Assembly (NCBI GenBank): GCA_951394045.1
Contig: OX595992.1
Span: forward strand, 1,922,001 to 1,986,000
Source: Nitzschia sp. DOCU1
Taxonomy: Eukaryota > Bacillariophyta > Bacillariophyceae > Bacillariales > Bacillariaceae
Reading direction: 5' to 3'
Length of the DNA: 64,000 bases
Shown: one piece after another, positions 31,406 through 41,222 of the stretch
How the letters are laid out: each line of letters starts with the position of its first letter
Position numbering within the stretch: the first letter of the stretch is position 1
Program-made: the position numbers and the translations under genes
Notes under the pieces: model-generated
Databases searched by the model: none
What the model saw: only the letters and a program-made list of their open reading frames with translations
Told to the model about the DNA's origin: nothing

Positions 31406-32335
31406 CCTGCCAATAACTTCTGGAGCAATAGCGTCGAACTTTTGATAGATACAAGTTGGTGATCTAATGAGGATCGCTCCAACAGCATAAGGTGCCTGCG
31501 GACGATGAGGGTATGATACTCAAGGTACCCACCGCCCAAAATCCACTGGCTGCCGAGCGACTGTTGACTGCCGTAGTTGATGGGTCTCGTGACTTGAATC
31601 GATTATCGACCACTCCGACTACTCGGGGCTGAAAAGCAGGACGAGCGCGCATGTCCATCCGGCCCGCTCGCCCAGCAAGCGAAGGACAAATTTGAGAAGC
31701 TTTTGGATGTAGTCCTCGGGATCGACTGTTCAGCAGCTTCACAGTCCCGAATGGCAACAGCGTGGCGCAGAAATGAGAAGTCCCATAACTACCCAGACTA
31801 GTTGACAGTTTTTCGTTCCGATCGCAGAGTGAAAATGATATGCCCCAACTGGGATACGATGATCGTGAAAACCTTCTCAACTTTAGTGAAGATGGACGAG
31901 GCAAAACTTTGGCCGCTTCTAATGAATGAGGAGTACAACTATGACCAACTAGACCAACTTGCATCAATTCGTTCCAATTGTGGAGTGAAGATGATATGCC
32001 CCAACTGGGATACGGAGATCGTAAAAAGCTTCTCAAATTTAGTGACATGGAGGCAACACTTTGGCCGCTTCTTGGTACTTTCGGCGTGCAAATGCACTAC
32101 AAATAGTTGAGCGCCAGGTTTGAGAAAGCATGAATGAACAAGACCGGACTAGACCGGACTGTGTCTAAGGCTTAAATATAAAACAGGAATCTCGAAAGCC
32201 AAGCAGAAAGTCTACCGCTTTCTTCCCCAAATCAAAATTGTCCAGGCAACCAGAACTCGGAGCACAGCCGAAAAACTTTCACCAGCCCTCTCCTCATAAA
32301 ACGGAAATCATCAGATTCGTCAATATCACTCTACC
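31406..32335. other. Intergenic region with tandem repeat remains
   Basis: 0.9 kb between the YCII-like gene (minus) and the secreted-protein gene (plus). It holds the fragment at 31490-32108 and a small tandem duplication, GACCGGACTAGACCGGACT, at about 32141-32160. Confidence 0.5.
31490..32108 (+). pseudogene. Degenerate coding fragment with tandem SAM-domain-like units
   Basis: Two imperfect direct copies, 31812-31920 and 31968-32072, about 156 bases apart. In one frame they read SENDMPQLGYDDRENLLNF and SEDDMPQLGYGDRKKLLKF, like the second half of a sterile-alpha-motif domain (E-D-L-x-x-L-G-x-x-x-R-K-K-L-L). Each copy is closed by a stop a few dozen codons on. Upstream, 31490-31800 shows coding-like frames (MILKVPTAQNPLAAERLL; QQAKDKFEKLLDVVLG) that are separated by stops. 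The block looks like the broken remains of a larger gene. It could also be a rapidly changing 5' region of the secreted-protein gene. Confidence 0.3.
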
Positions 32336-33547
32336 ATGAAACTCCCTGTTGCATTGATCATTGCTCTTGCTTCTCTTGTCGTGAACACCCTCGCGGACAC
32401 TGAAGCGACTGCTACAGCTGTCCTCGACGACTCCTCGTTCGCTGCCTTGGAAACTCGTGAAGGCTGGAGGGACATCTTTCCTCGCTTGCGCGTCGGCGTC
32501 AAAGGACTGCCTCATTCTCCAACATCAGCGGATGTCAGCTTTCTTATCGAGGCCATGAAGTTCGCCTACAACGAGGTCCATGCTCCCCTTGATGACGATT
32601 TCAACTTTATCGACTTCAACCTCACCGCAATGGAGGTGGAAATCGACGATGATGAAGCCTTGTTCAAGGACGTGGCTATTCTCAAACGACCGAAGGCTTT
32701 TCTTTCCGGGAAGAGTAAGTATAAAGGCCGAGGCGTCAAGATCAGCGCGTACGGTGCAGGCGACTTTACATGCCGTTTTTGTGGACGCCGAGCTGAGGCG
32801 CTTGACTTTGCTCCGGACGAAGCAAGCGATTCCTCCGTAATGCTTGGAAAACCCGAGCCTCTCGCGAACATCAAGGATGTCCAAGAGCAACTTTGCAAGA
32901 TTTTGAAAGAGCAAGGGCCAAACGGCTCCAAGGGTGTCTTTGGCGCGGCCCATGGTTGCAAGATCTTCCAGATTGAGTCTCTTGGCAGCTGGGACCTCAT
33001 GAGCCTTGCCCCCGACACTGCCGAAGAACTCGTGGCCAAAGCTGCTCAAGAGCCTGCGCAAGGAGACTCGGTTCTTTCTATCGTGCTTACTGGTTTGACT
33101 TGCGAGGACGATCTTGCACCATGCCACGATGACGACTTGCTTCGACTCTTGTCCGACGGTCTCGTCACCGCTCACAACAAAGTGAATTTCGACCATGACC
33201 TCTTCATAGAAGCCTTTGATCCTACTTCGTTCGAACTCTACCGCAGTGAGGGCACTCCTGTCACTTCGGTTCTCCGTGGAACTGCAGACTCCACTGAAAT
33301 TTTGCCTGTGGGCCACTGGCATGGCAACGTCCGAGTCCGGTGCCGCGCCTGTGACAAGGAACGCGGCAAGGACAAAGACCCAGTCATGGCTCACTTCCTC
33401 AAGCTCAAGCAAGTCGAACGTGTCTTCTGCGAGTTGATCTCGGGTCACTCCATTGCCACCACCAACTTGGTGCAATGCTCGTTGGCTTTCGTCCAGGATG
33501 TTGAAATCCTCCCGGACGTCATGCTTGCCGACTTGGACGAGTATTAA
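32336..33547 (+). CDS. Secreted protein with internally duplicated Cys-pair domain
   Basis: Intronless, 403 residues, starting with a clear signal peptide (MKLPVALIIALASLVVNTLA, cut about residue 20). No known domain, but the mature part is two related halves. Half 1 (about 55-220): FLIEAMKFAYNEVHAPLDDD, GVKISAYGAGDFTCRFCG, a helix NIKDVQEQLCKIL, then AAHGCKIFQIE. Half 2 (about 240-400): LLSDGLVTAHNKVNFDHDLF, HWHGNVRVRCRACD, HFLKLKQVERVFCELI, then LVQCSLAFVQDVEI. Each half has a C-x-x-C pair and later single Cys residues, as in a disulfide-held or metal-bound fold. No membrane anchor or retention signal, so it is probably exported or wall-associated. The function is unknown. Confidence 0.8.
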   Translation: MKLPVALIIALASLVVNTLADTEATATAVLDDSSFAALETREGWRDIFPRLRVGVKGLPHSPTSADVSFLIEAMKFAYNEVHAPLDDDFNFIDFNLTAMEVEIDDDEALFKDVAILKRPKAFLSGKSKYKGRGVKISAYGAGDFTCRFCGRRAEALDFAPDEASDSSVMLGKPEPLANIKDVQEQLCKILKEQGPNGSKGVFGAAHGCKIFQIESLGSWDLMSLAPDTAEELVAKAAQEPAQGDSVLSIVLTGLTCEDDLAPCHDDDLLRLLSDGLVTAHNKVNFDHDLFIEAFDPTSFELYRSEGTPVTSVLRGTADSTEILPVGHWHGNVRVRCRACDKERGKDKDPVMAHFLKLKQVERVFCELISGHSIATTNLVQCSLAFVQDVEILPDVMLADLDEY

Positions 33548-34368
33548 TAAGCCAACTCTTCTGCATGGCACTGTGTCCTTTGGATCGTATGTTCCTGCAA
33601 TTTCTTCTTATCGATGATTTACCATTGCATCACTTGTGATGTTTGAAAAAGCCATATTATGCAGAGCGGTCCACTTGTCGCAATCAAATGTGCCATTGAT
33701 CATCGAATGAATCATATTGTGAAGTTTCCCCATATTTGTAACTTTATAGACGCTCCGGCTGTCATAGGAACTTTCTGGAATACTGGCGTAGATCATTCCG
33801 ATCACCATTCTAGTATACTGGTATCGTGCACTCATTCTCCCAATCGCAAGCACCGAAATTTTGCACTATTCGGAGTAACGACGACGAGGCCATGCCTTGT
33901 TTGATGATATCTTGATAGCAGCCTTGTAGAGTAACAGGTATGCTGCCCGATGTGCCTGGGATGGACTGACACGGTGCCATAACTCGCCATCAAACACTGG
34001 GAAGGAAAGAAGAGCATGTCATCGTTGGCTCTGTTTGTTATTTGCGTGATGGGATGTGTGGAAGGGTGCTTCATTGAAGAGCAACAGCAAAAAGATCCAA
34101 AAATGAGATGCATCGCAAAACCATCGTGAAAGATCGGAGGAGTCGAAGATCTAAATTTACTACGCGCGCGAGGCGGGCGGCACGCATGCACAAGGCATCA
34201 ATTATCCTTCGTTGCGACGACGACGCCCGAACTTGACGAACAGGTCTTGCATCTTTTTTGGATAATCAGATAAGGGCACAAGATCAACTCGGACCTGAGC
34301 TGATTCAATCCATACACCCACCACAAAAACGCAATCGGTGCTATAGTCATTCCTCAGAGGAACAGTGG
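33548..34368. other. Intergenic region
   Basis: 0.8 kb. A minus frame at 33608-33853 is a chance ORF. Nothing else was seen apart from short AT-rich patches. Confidence 0.4.
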
Positions 34369-35118
34369 ATGCATCGATCAGCAGGTTTTCTTATCCACTC
34401 TCTTGTTTCGGTAGCAAGGAACTCCCATCCCATTTCCTCACTTCCGCGCCAGTTGTTTTGCCCATTGATTCGTCAAACGCTATCAACAGTAAAAATGTCA
34501 ATCGGGCCAGGTGCCGGCATGTGGGATGAAACCTATTCGGATGAAGACGTGTTTGTCTATGGAACCGAGCCCAATGATTTTCTCAAGGAGTTTCTTCCAT
34601 CCCTCAATCTCCCCCCTGAGGCCAAGTGTCTAATGATGGCCGATGGGGAAGGTCGAAATGGTGTCTACATGGCCCAACAGGGCTACCAGGTGACATCGGT
34701 TGACTTTTCTCAAGCTGGCTTGAGCAAGGCTGAAGCCCTCGCAAAGAAAAAGGGGACATCGTTAATCACGGTATTGGCAAATCTAGGAGAGTACGACTTT
34801 GGAACCGAACAATGGGACTGCATCGTTGGAATCTTTTGCCATTTTCCACCCCCCATTCGAAGTAAAGTACTTCAATCCATTCCGGGGTCTCTAAAGGATG
34901 GTGGGGTCTTATTGATGGAGTGTTACACTCCAGATCAACTCAAGTACAAGACAGGAGGCCCGCCGTCGCCTGAACTTACTTACACATCTAGTCTGCTGTC
35001 GGAGGCATTCGCAGGCAAGCTCTCCATCGAACGCAACGAAGAACTTGTCCGTGATGTCATTGAAGGCAGACTTCACACAGGAACTGCTGCAGTAGTGCAA
35101 TTTATTGGCAAGAAATAA
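34369..35118 (+). CDS. Class I SAM methyltransferase, TehB-like, possibly mitochondrial
   Basis: Start taken at 34369 (MHRSAGFLIHSLVSVARN), which gives 249 residues. It makes a basic, acid-free leader like a mitochondrial presequence; the core could instead begin at 34495 (MSIGPGAGMWDETY). Motif I is unusual: CLMMADGEGRNGVYMAQQGYQVTSVDFS, where DGEGRNG takes the place of the D-x-G-x-G-x loop of TehB-type thiol or tellurite methyltransferases. WDCIVGIFCHFPPPIRSKVL is the motif IV region and GGVLLMECYTPDQ the post-motif. Small proteins of this class transfer methyl to thiols, halides or metalloids. The substrate is not evident. Intronless. Confidence 0.8.
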   Translation: MHRSAGFLIHSLVSVARNSHPISSLPRQLFCPLIRQTLSTVKMSIGPGAGMWDETYSDEDVFVYGTEPNDFLKEFLPSLNLPPEAKCLMMADGEGRNGVYMAQQGYQVTSVDFSQAGLSKAEALAKKKGTSLITVLANLGEYDFGTEQWDCIVGIFCHFPPPIRSKVLQSIPGSLKDGGVLLMECYTPDQLKYKTGGPPSPELTYTSSLLSEAFAGKLSIERNEELVRDVIEGRLHTGTAAVVQFIGKK

Positions 35119-35513
35119 TAATAACATGGATTAATAGTTAAGTGACCGATATCGAACTACTGCCTATTGAGAGGCTATGAAGCGCACAGGAGGTACCACC
35201 GGTAGCAACATCTTAGAATTGTACACGCCATAGCTTTGAGTTGGAACGACGTAAAGACTCTAGGCGGTATAACACAGAATCAAATAGACCTGCTGTTTCT
35301 GGATGAAATGGCGACGTGTCGACTCGATTTCCAAATCTTGCATCTCTAGAGACGACGGAATTGGCGGGATTTCACGCAAAATAGGATGCAGTACGGTGAG
35401 GAAAGAGCAACAATCATCGAAGAAGTTGATAGTCGACGATTATGTTGAATCTTCAGTCTCAATCACATCGTTTTGTTTCTACCAGTTCTGGAGTAGTCAC
35501 CGTTTCTATTGTT
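35119..35513. other. Short intergenic region between converging genes
   Basis: About 395 bases between the 3' ends of the methyltransferase and riboflavin synthase genes. Contains GTACCACCGGTAGC near 35190. No gene was seen. Confidence 0.4.
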
Positions 35514-36403
35514 TCATGCCTCGGAGGCAAGCTGTTTCTCTAGAGCCGCAACCTTTGCCTCTAGTGCCTCGAGTCGGGGGATAATTGCCGCCATAGCCGT
35601 CTCAGAATACTTTCCCAATACATCCACTTCCAGGTTGACCTTGTCACCTTGGAGCTTGCTGGGGATGATTATTTTCTTCTGAGTATACTCGACCAGCATA
35701 AAGCTAAACCATCCCTCCTCTACATTGACATCTACCACTGTCAAGCTTGTTCCGTCGATTGCGATAAAACCCTTCGGCACAATGTATCGAAGCAAGTCCG
35801 GATCATCAACGGTTATTTTGTACCACATACTGTCGTTGTCAGTCCATCGCTCTCGCACGGTCCCAGTTCCATCCACGTGTCCCTGCACAAAGTGCCCTGA
35901 ATTTCGTCCACCGATTTCGCTGGCACGCTCCAAGTTGACGGCATCTCCAGCTTTCAGGGATGGAAAATATGTTCTTCGTAAGGTTTCCGGCGCCAGACCA
36001 ACTTTGAAAACTTTCTTTTCTTGATCCAACTCAGTCGCTGTTAAGCAGACACCGCTGACGCAAATACTACAACTGGGAAATAGAAGTGAGTTTGAAGAAC
36101 AGTATTGAATAGGTCCGTCAGAAGTGGCGCTTACCCCAAATAGGCACCCTCCATGACCACGTTGCCCTTGACCACAAGTTCCGTCCCTTTGCCTTGGCTT
36201 CCATCCCAGAGAGTCATATCATCTCGTTCTTCCAAGGACACAACAGTTCCCATTTCTTCCACAATCCCGGAAAACATCTGTTGAGAAACCGAACGGCGTT
36301 GGTGGAAGCTCATCGGCACAAACGCCGAAACCAGCAGATGACGTACGCCTGATACCATCAAGATCGTTGCCAAGGCAGAAAGGAGTTGTATTCGAAGATT
36401 CAT
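35514..36403 (-). CDS. Riboflavin synthase, plastid
   Basis: Two exons, 36403-36135 and 36072-35514 (62 bp intron), 275 residues. The splice restores GCSICVSGVCLTATEL. A signal peptide ends at VSAFVPM, a classic diatom plastid junction, and the mature protein begins at MFSGIVEEMG (43-52), the conserved start of riboflavin synthase. The two lumazine-binding repeats are visible: first with VVMEGAYLG and CVSGVCLT, second with GHFVQGHVDGTG and FIAIDGTSLTVV. The enzyme turns two 6,7-dimethyl-8-ribityllumazine molecules into riboflavin plus a pyrimidine that is recycled. The final ~25 residues (RLEALEAKVAALEKQLASEA) form a coiled-coil tail, extra to bacterial enzymes. It lies 13 kb from a RibD-type deaminase. 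Confidence 0.93.
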
Positions 36404-36862
36404 GCTTTCTGGACAAGATCACGGTTTCAATTCGTGGAGTTGGTTCAGCAAGCCATCGGTTGTTTGATAAATGGCACTCGTGGTTGGGGGGGGGGGGGGG
36501 GGTTGAGGTTGGATGTGTAAATTCTGCGTCCTCCGCCGAGAGAGGTGTATTTTTGGGTGGATCTCGGCGACCAACGAACTTTGATTAGTTCGACTTCTTA
36601 ATTGCGCTCAGCTCGGCCCAATCCACGCAGAGCGGTGGAGGCATAAAAGCGAATGGAATGAAGTGACGTGCTTTCTTGGAACTCTCTAAATGGTGATTGA
36701 CAAGACATATTTAATACTGGTTCACGAGTCGAGTCGCAGCGTTCAGCGCATACCTGGTATGTATGATAGCTTTCTGCGGCAAGAAACGCTACAATCAATA
36801 TTGCATGGAGGCGTGGACAGTTGGCTTTCATTTGTTTCATTCCACGAAATAGAATTGTGAAG
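36404..36862. other. Divergent intergenic region with poly-G run
   Basis: About 0.46 kb between the riboflavin synthase start and the RING-protein start. Holds a 17-base G run and an ATACCTGGTAT palindrome near 36751-36761. Probably contains both promoters. Confidence 0.5.
36486..36502 (+). repeat. Homopolymer G17
   Basis: Seventeen consecutive G, intergenic. Length may vary between reads, as homopolymers are error-prone. Confidence 0.9.
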
Positions 36863-37612
36863 ATGGGTTCGACTAGAGCTGAAGCATACGGCTCATCGGG
36901 TGGTTCTTCTGCAGGCTCGACCACGTTGTTGTCAGGAGCCGGTGATTTGGAGAAATCTTCAGATGGTAATTCAATGGGGACCACCCAAAAGATCATCCTG
37001 GGAGTGGGCATCTGCGTAGCACTTACGCTACTTCTTGTTCTCAAGTGCTACTGCATGCGCCGTAGATGGTCGCAGCAGATCATTGCTGGATCTGGCGAAG
37101 AACCTCAGTACGTTGCCGCCAGTCCAGAGGAGCGTCGCAAAGCGCTGGCAGATCTATTCAAGAATACAAACTGCCAGACTGAACTAAAAGGCGAGGACTT
37201 CAGGCCCAGGAGCGTTTTTCTCCACAGATCGACGATTCGAAGAGAAATGGGGGAAATGTCGATGGGGTCTTCAGAACTAGTAGGCAGCATGATTTTGGTA
37301 TTGTGCAAGGAAGATCGGAAGCGGTTGCCAAAACCATCGCAGAAATGTGCAGTTTGTATGGATTTTTACGTGGCAGGTGATACGATTGCTTGGAGCCAAA
37401 ATTGTGACCACGTCTTTCATCAAGACTGTTTGGAACGATACTTTGCAGGAACTAAAACGGAAGAGCTTCCTTGTCCGTGCTGCCGCACCGATTTCATTGT
37501 TCCACAAAAAGGCTTGCAACTACCTGACGAACAGGAAGAGCCGGATGATGGTCACGAAACTCCTCTGGAAATGGTTAAAGAAGCCGATGAGGTAAACCAA
37601 GAAGCAAACTAA
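36863..37612 (+). CDS. RING-H2 membrane protein (putative E3 ubiquitin ligase)
   Basis: Start chosen at 36863 (MGSTRAEAYGSSGG), giving 249 residues; an in-frame Met at 36821 would add 14. A Ser/Gly-rich N-tail is followed by one membrane segment (IILGVGICVALTLLLVLKCYC, about residues 44-62), a basic stop, a charged linker, and a RING-H2 finger near the C-terminus: CAVCMDFYVAGDT, CDHVFHQDC, CPCC in C3H2C3 order. Such ATL-like proteins recruit E2 enzymes to ubiquitinate membrane or nearby targets. It is intronless. The C-terminus is acidic (DEQEEPDDG). Confidence 0.88.
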   Translation: MGSTRAEAYGSSGGSSAGSTTLLSGAGDLEKSSDGNSMGTTQKIILGVGICVALTLLLVLKCYCMRRRWSQQIIAGSGEEPQYVAASPEERRKALADLFKNTNCQTELKGEDFRPRSVFLHRSTIRREMGEMSMGSSELVGSMILVLCKEDRKRLPKPSQKCAVCMDFYVAGDTIAWSQNCDHVFHQDCLERYFAGTKTEELPCPCCRTDFIVPQKGLQLPDEQEEPDDGHETPLEMVKEADEVNQEAN

Positions 37613-38864
37613 TCGGGTGGAATCAACTTGTTGCTTCTTCACGAGGAGGGCCGTGTCTTCTCTTGTGATGCCTGGATCGCTTCTATTTTGCCTTTCGGTC
37701 AAATCGTGCTGGCTACTGCTGGCTTCGTCTTTGTTCCGCCCAACAAATATCTCATTTCTGCCCAAGTACTAGTATGATGGCGTAAGCTCATCACACAACC
37801 CATACTGCTGTAAATCAAAGCATTAATGCTTTGCACTGCGTCATGATTTCGACTCGTGGTGGTGGTCTTGTCGAGAGTCTAACTTCTAGCTAGTACGTAG
37901 GAAATGCACCAAGCGGAGCAGGTCCTCCTCGTTTCACCAGTGCTGCTGCTGGTGGTGTCGTAATGCGTCCTCCTAGCTAGTAGTACCTGTAGTAGTAGTA
38001 GTAGTTTGCAGACAAGATATTGTAATCAACATTGTAGCTGAATTAGCCATTGTTGGATTGGACACTGTGGTTACTTTTCGCCGCTCACAAGACGATGCAA
38101 TCATTGCATTATTAACTCTTCGTAGATAACATAGCAAAAGTACTAGAGAGAACAGTTCTATGATAGTAAGTATCCGCCAAGGCCGTGTATGTATGTCGGC
38201 TATCATTATGCTTCGACGTCACTCTCACGTCAGCGAGCTGTCCCAAGAGAAAATCCTCAGCTTAATTGTTATATTTTAATAAGCCTCTCTCTTTTATCCA
38301 AGCGGTCTTTCTGCTCCCGGCATCGACATCCGATCATTTGGTATCCAGTAGTCGTAAAACATTTAGGGCGATTTCGTTGGAGGAATGACAGCATCGCATT
38401 TATGGTATATTTTGTCATTAAGGCTTTTTTGGCCAGATATCGTTCTAGGGCACTTCATTGCAGTATGAACACTGGACACCCGGAATGGTCGTGTTGCAGC
38501 TTACCGGTATGCGTACGACTATACCTGTTCGGGTTGGGGCTTTCACATCCGGCGGGGCTATTCTCAACCTGATGTTTTTACTAAAGAACCCTTAATTCAC
38601 CCGGTTTCCGAGTTCATAGCGTACATGCATGCCCTTGAGCCTTCTCGAAGCGAATTATGACCAGAGTAAAATCCAACGAATATCGCGTCGTGGCATGATG
38701 ATATCGGTTACTGGCAATTGCAGGACGCGAAATCGAGCACAAAAAACAAGCATACAGGCATACATATCATAGCTGCATCGCTGGTCTGATTTTTCATTCT
38801 CAAGCAGCAAACGTTCTATCTTTCCAGATATTCCTTCTGAATTCCACTAAGTAATAGCATCAAG
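37613..38864. other. 1.25 kb intergenic region
   Basis: No supported gene. A (TAG)n tract is at about 37977-38005. The 127-codon frame at 38189-38572 has no domain and looks random. Probably holds the promoter of the coiled-coil gene. Confidence 0.5.
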
Positions 38865-41222
38865 ATGCTTTACACACTTCAATCAGAAGAGGCAAGTATT
38901 AGAAGCGGGGATAAATCACTGTCAAGGCACATAGAAACTTGGGGTCCACGGACGAAGAGTTATGTAGGCGGTGATGGTTGGAGTCAGCTCTCCTACGACT
39001 CGTCTGAGCTGGGAAATGTAGCCAGTCCGTTCGATGATATCGGTTTCCTAGCGGGTGGTACTGGAGGAATGGATACCGCCACCAAGAGTACCATGAATTT
39101 AAATGCCACCACTGAGCAACCTACAGATCCAGCCACTCCGTCTCTTGGGGCGTTTCTGGAGACAACAAAGTCCGACGGGCTGCAAGCCATCGAAGAACAG
39201 CCTCCGATGCAGCAGGATGTTAGCCGACGAACGAGTCGACGGCTAGATAAGACAATATCGAAACGAGAACACTTCCAAGATGAAGAAGCATCGCTGGCGT
39301 TGTCAGCTGCCATGGCCGGGGGCGACAAGACCAAAGGGACTCGAAATTTGTTCGAGTTCTCTAAGGCTTCTTTGGGACTATCAGTATTAAGTGGGCCAAA
39401 ACCCAGACCCAAAAACAACGAAGATTCCAAAAGTTTGTTCGGGGCATCGAAGAGTAGCGTTACCAAGCCGAAGGGAAAGGGACATGATAGCTCAAGGAGC
39501 TCATTCGGGTTCGGAGCATCTCGCAATTCCGAGGGCTCCCGGACAATCGGTTCAAAGTTCTCCAGCATGATGCGGTCGAAGAATGACAATAATGACAAAT
39601 TGATGAAATCAGAAGAACGCGTCACTATGCTCGAGTCTGAGAACCAGCAGTTGGCCAAGGAGAACAACCTCTTGCAGGCCAAGTTGGCTGAAATGGCGGA
39701 TCTGGTTGAGAAGCAAAACGCTGTGAAAGACTGGAGAAATATTGAGGAGCTGGCCAACTCAACTGCAGAAATGTGGAAGTATCGATCAATGTTTGTATTG
39801 GCGAATCTGGAGGTCGAGCAACTGAAGTCGCAGCTTGCTTCTTACGAGCACCTTGTTGAAGCCAAGGAACGATCTATTTGTAACCTCGAGGACGTTCGAA
39901 ACAAGCAAGAAAAGCGAATAGGCTATCTCGAAGTACAATGCTTACAGAATGGAGTCGATATTGCCGAAGAAGGCTCTGTGGCGCCAATCAAGCTTATCGA
40001 AGAAGCACCCTTGAAAGGTGACGATGATGATACTGGTGACAACGAGAACAGCTTTGCGAGCTTCCAAGATGATGATGATGTTCCTTTCAGGATCGATTAC
40101 AGCCCAGCCCAACTGGAGAAATTAATCAAAGCCAAGCGTTCAAGGGACGAAGACAACGACCACTTAGGAAAATCGCATCGCTCCGAGAGTTCGAACAGTA
40201 TCGGTGTTTCGGATCTGAGCGGACACGATGAGCACAGTGAAGGTTCTCCCGACGAGCCAGAGACAAAACAGAACTCATGGTTGGCTCTGGATATGGCTCC
40301 TACAGGAGGCGAAGCACCACGCTCGTCTTCAGTTAAGGTCAAAGTACGCAGCAATGATGTGAATGCCAACGGCGTGGCTCTCGAAAACTACCTTGCAGCT
40401 GCTGAGCCAAGGCAACATTGCCTTGAAACCGGCACCTGGGATCCAACGAAAATGCTCGACTTTGAAATGACATCTCCACGAGACGTGGGTGTTATTCCGC
40501 CCCCTCCGCCGCCCCCACCATCAGCAGACCATGTACATAGTGCGCCAGCTCCGTCAAGCCGAAAATCGGCTCCCGGGGCGTCGACCGTTGTTTCGCGCTC
40601 GACGCGCTCCAAGTCTCCTGGAATGCGACGAAGGCTCAAGGACCCACGAGGCGAAAATGACCCTCTGGGATCGGTTACTGTCAAGGTAGAACAGGGTGCA
40701 CGACGGTCCAAGTCGCCAGGAACCCGCCGACGTCTCAAAGATCCAGCGGCAGCGGCAGCATCGACTACTGCTACTAATCTGGGGGCATCGTCATCGAGCC
40801 TGACTATGGGGTCGGGTCACCGCCGAAAACTCAAGGCTGCCGCTTCCTTCAACAAGGAAATGGATCGAACTTCGTTGAGTCACGGAGATAAAGCTCGCAG
40901 AAAGCGAGATACAGGCTTGGATGCGGGCAGTACTCACTCACTTGGTCGTGGCAGCGCTCATCGTCGCCGTCAACGCAAGGAAAGTGAGTTTGACCGTCAG
41001 ACAGTATCGACCGCGTTGGAAAATGCTCTCGGTCGCTCGTTGAATGTCTTGGATATGGACGATGACTTTCTGCACTTGATTGCTCCACCCGGGGCTAGCG
41101 TGTCAAAGCCCGTCCTCAGCAATAAAGACTTGGATGCCAGCGTTTTGGTTCGCAGCAAAGCAAGCAAAGAGGATGATATTGGGTTTGCGGACCTCGATTT
41201 GGATGCTATATTCAAAGAATAG
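38865..41222 (+). CDS. Large Ser/Lys-rich coiled-coil protein of unknown function
   Basis: Intronless, 785 residues, no known enzyme domain. Order: a Ser-rich low-complexity N-terminal ~240 residues with short repeats (FGASKSS, FGFGASRNS), a coiled coil at about 244-355 (KSEERVTMLESENQQLAKEN and onward), an acidic stretch, a run of eight prolines (about 545-552), then three basic repeats: RSKSPGMRRRLKDP (~581), RSKSPGTRRRLKDP (~615) and a shorter HRRKLKA (~652). The C-terminus has GRGSAHRRRQRKES and an acidic end. It could be a cytoskeletal or nuclear scaffold, with SP sites as possible kinase targets. No neighbour gives a clue. Confidence 0.8.
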   Translation: MLYTLQSEEASIRSGDKSLSRHIETWGPRTKSYVGGDGWSQLSYDSSELGNVASPFDDIGFLAGGTGGMDTATKSTMNLNATTEQPTDPATPSLGAFLETTKSDGLQAIEEQPPMQQDVSRRTSRRLDKTISKREHFQDEEASLALSAAMAGGDKTKGTRNLFEFSKASLGLSVLSGPKPRPKNNEDSKSLFGASKSSVTKPKGKGHDSSRSSFGFGASRNSEGSRTIGSKFSSMMRSKNDNNDKLMKSEERVTMLESENQQLAKENNLLQAKLAEMADLVEKQNAVKDWRNIEELANSTAEMWKYRSMFVLANLEVEQLKSQLASYEHLVEAKERSICNLEDVRNKQEKRIGYLEVQCLQNGVDIAEEGSVAPIKLIEEAPLKGDDDDTGDNENSFASFQDDDDVPFRIDYSPAQLEKLIKAKRSRDEDNDHLGKSHRSESSNSIGVSDLSGHDEHSEGSPDEPETKQNSWLALDMAPTGGEAPRSSSVKVKVRSNDVNANGVALENYLAAAEPRQHCLETGTWDPTKMLDFEMTSPRDVGVIPPPPPPPPSADHVHSAPAPSSRKSAPGASTVVSRSTRSKSPGMRRRLKDPRGENDPLGSVTVKVEQGARRSKSPGTRRRLKDPAAAAASTTATNLGASSSSLTMGSGHRRKLKAAASFNKEMDRTSLSHGDKARRKRDTGLDAGSTHSLGRGSAHRRRQRKESEFDRQTVSTALENALGRSLNVLDMDDDFLHLIAPPGASVSKPVLSNKDLDASVLVRSKASKEDDIGFADLDLDAIFKE

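Noticed and set aside
31464..32048. 194-codon minus ORF over the tandem repeat
   Set aside because: The duplicated DNA is open on more than one frame; the plus-strand reading resembles a known domain and this one does not.
32525..33571. 348-codon minus-strand ORF opposite the secreted-protein gene
   Set aside because: Antisense shadow; the plus-strand frame has a signal peptide and internal repeats, the minus frame has neither.
38993..39757. 254-codon minus ORF over the coiled-coil gene
   Set aside because: Mirror of the Ser-rich frame; low-complexity Ser/Leu content only.
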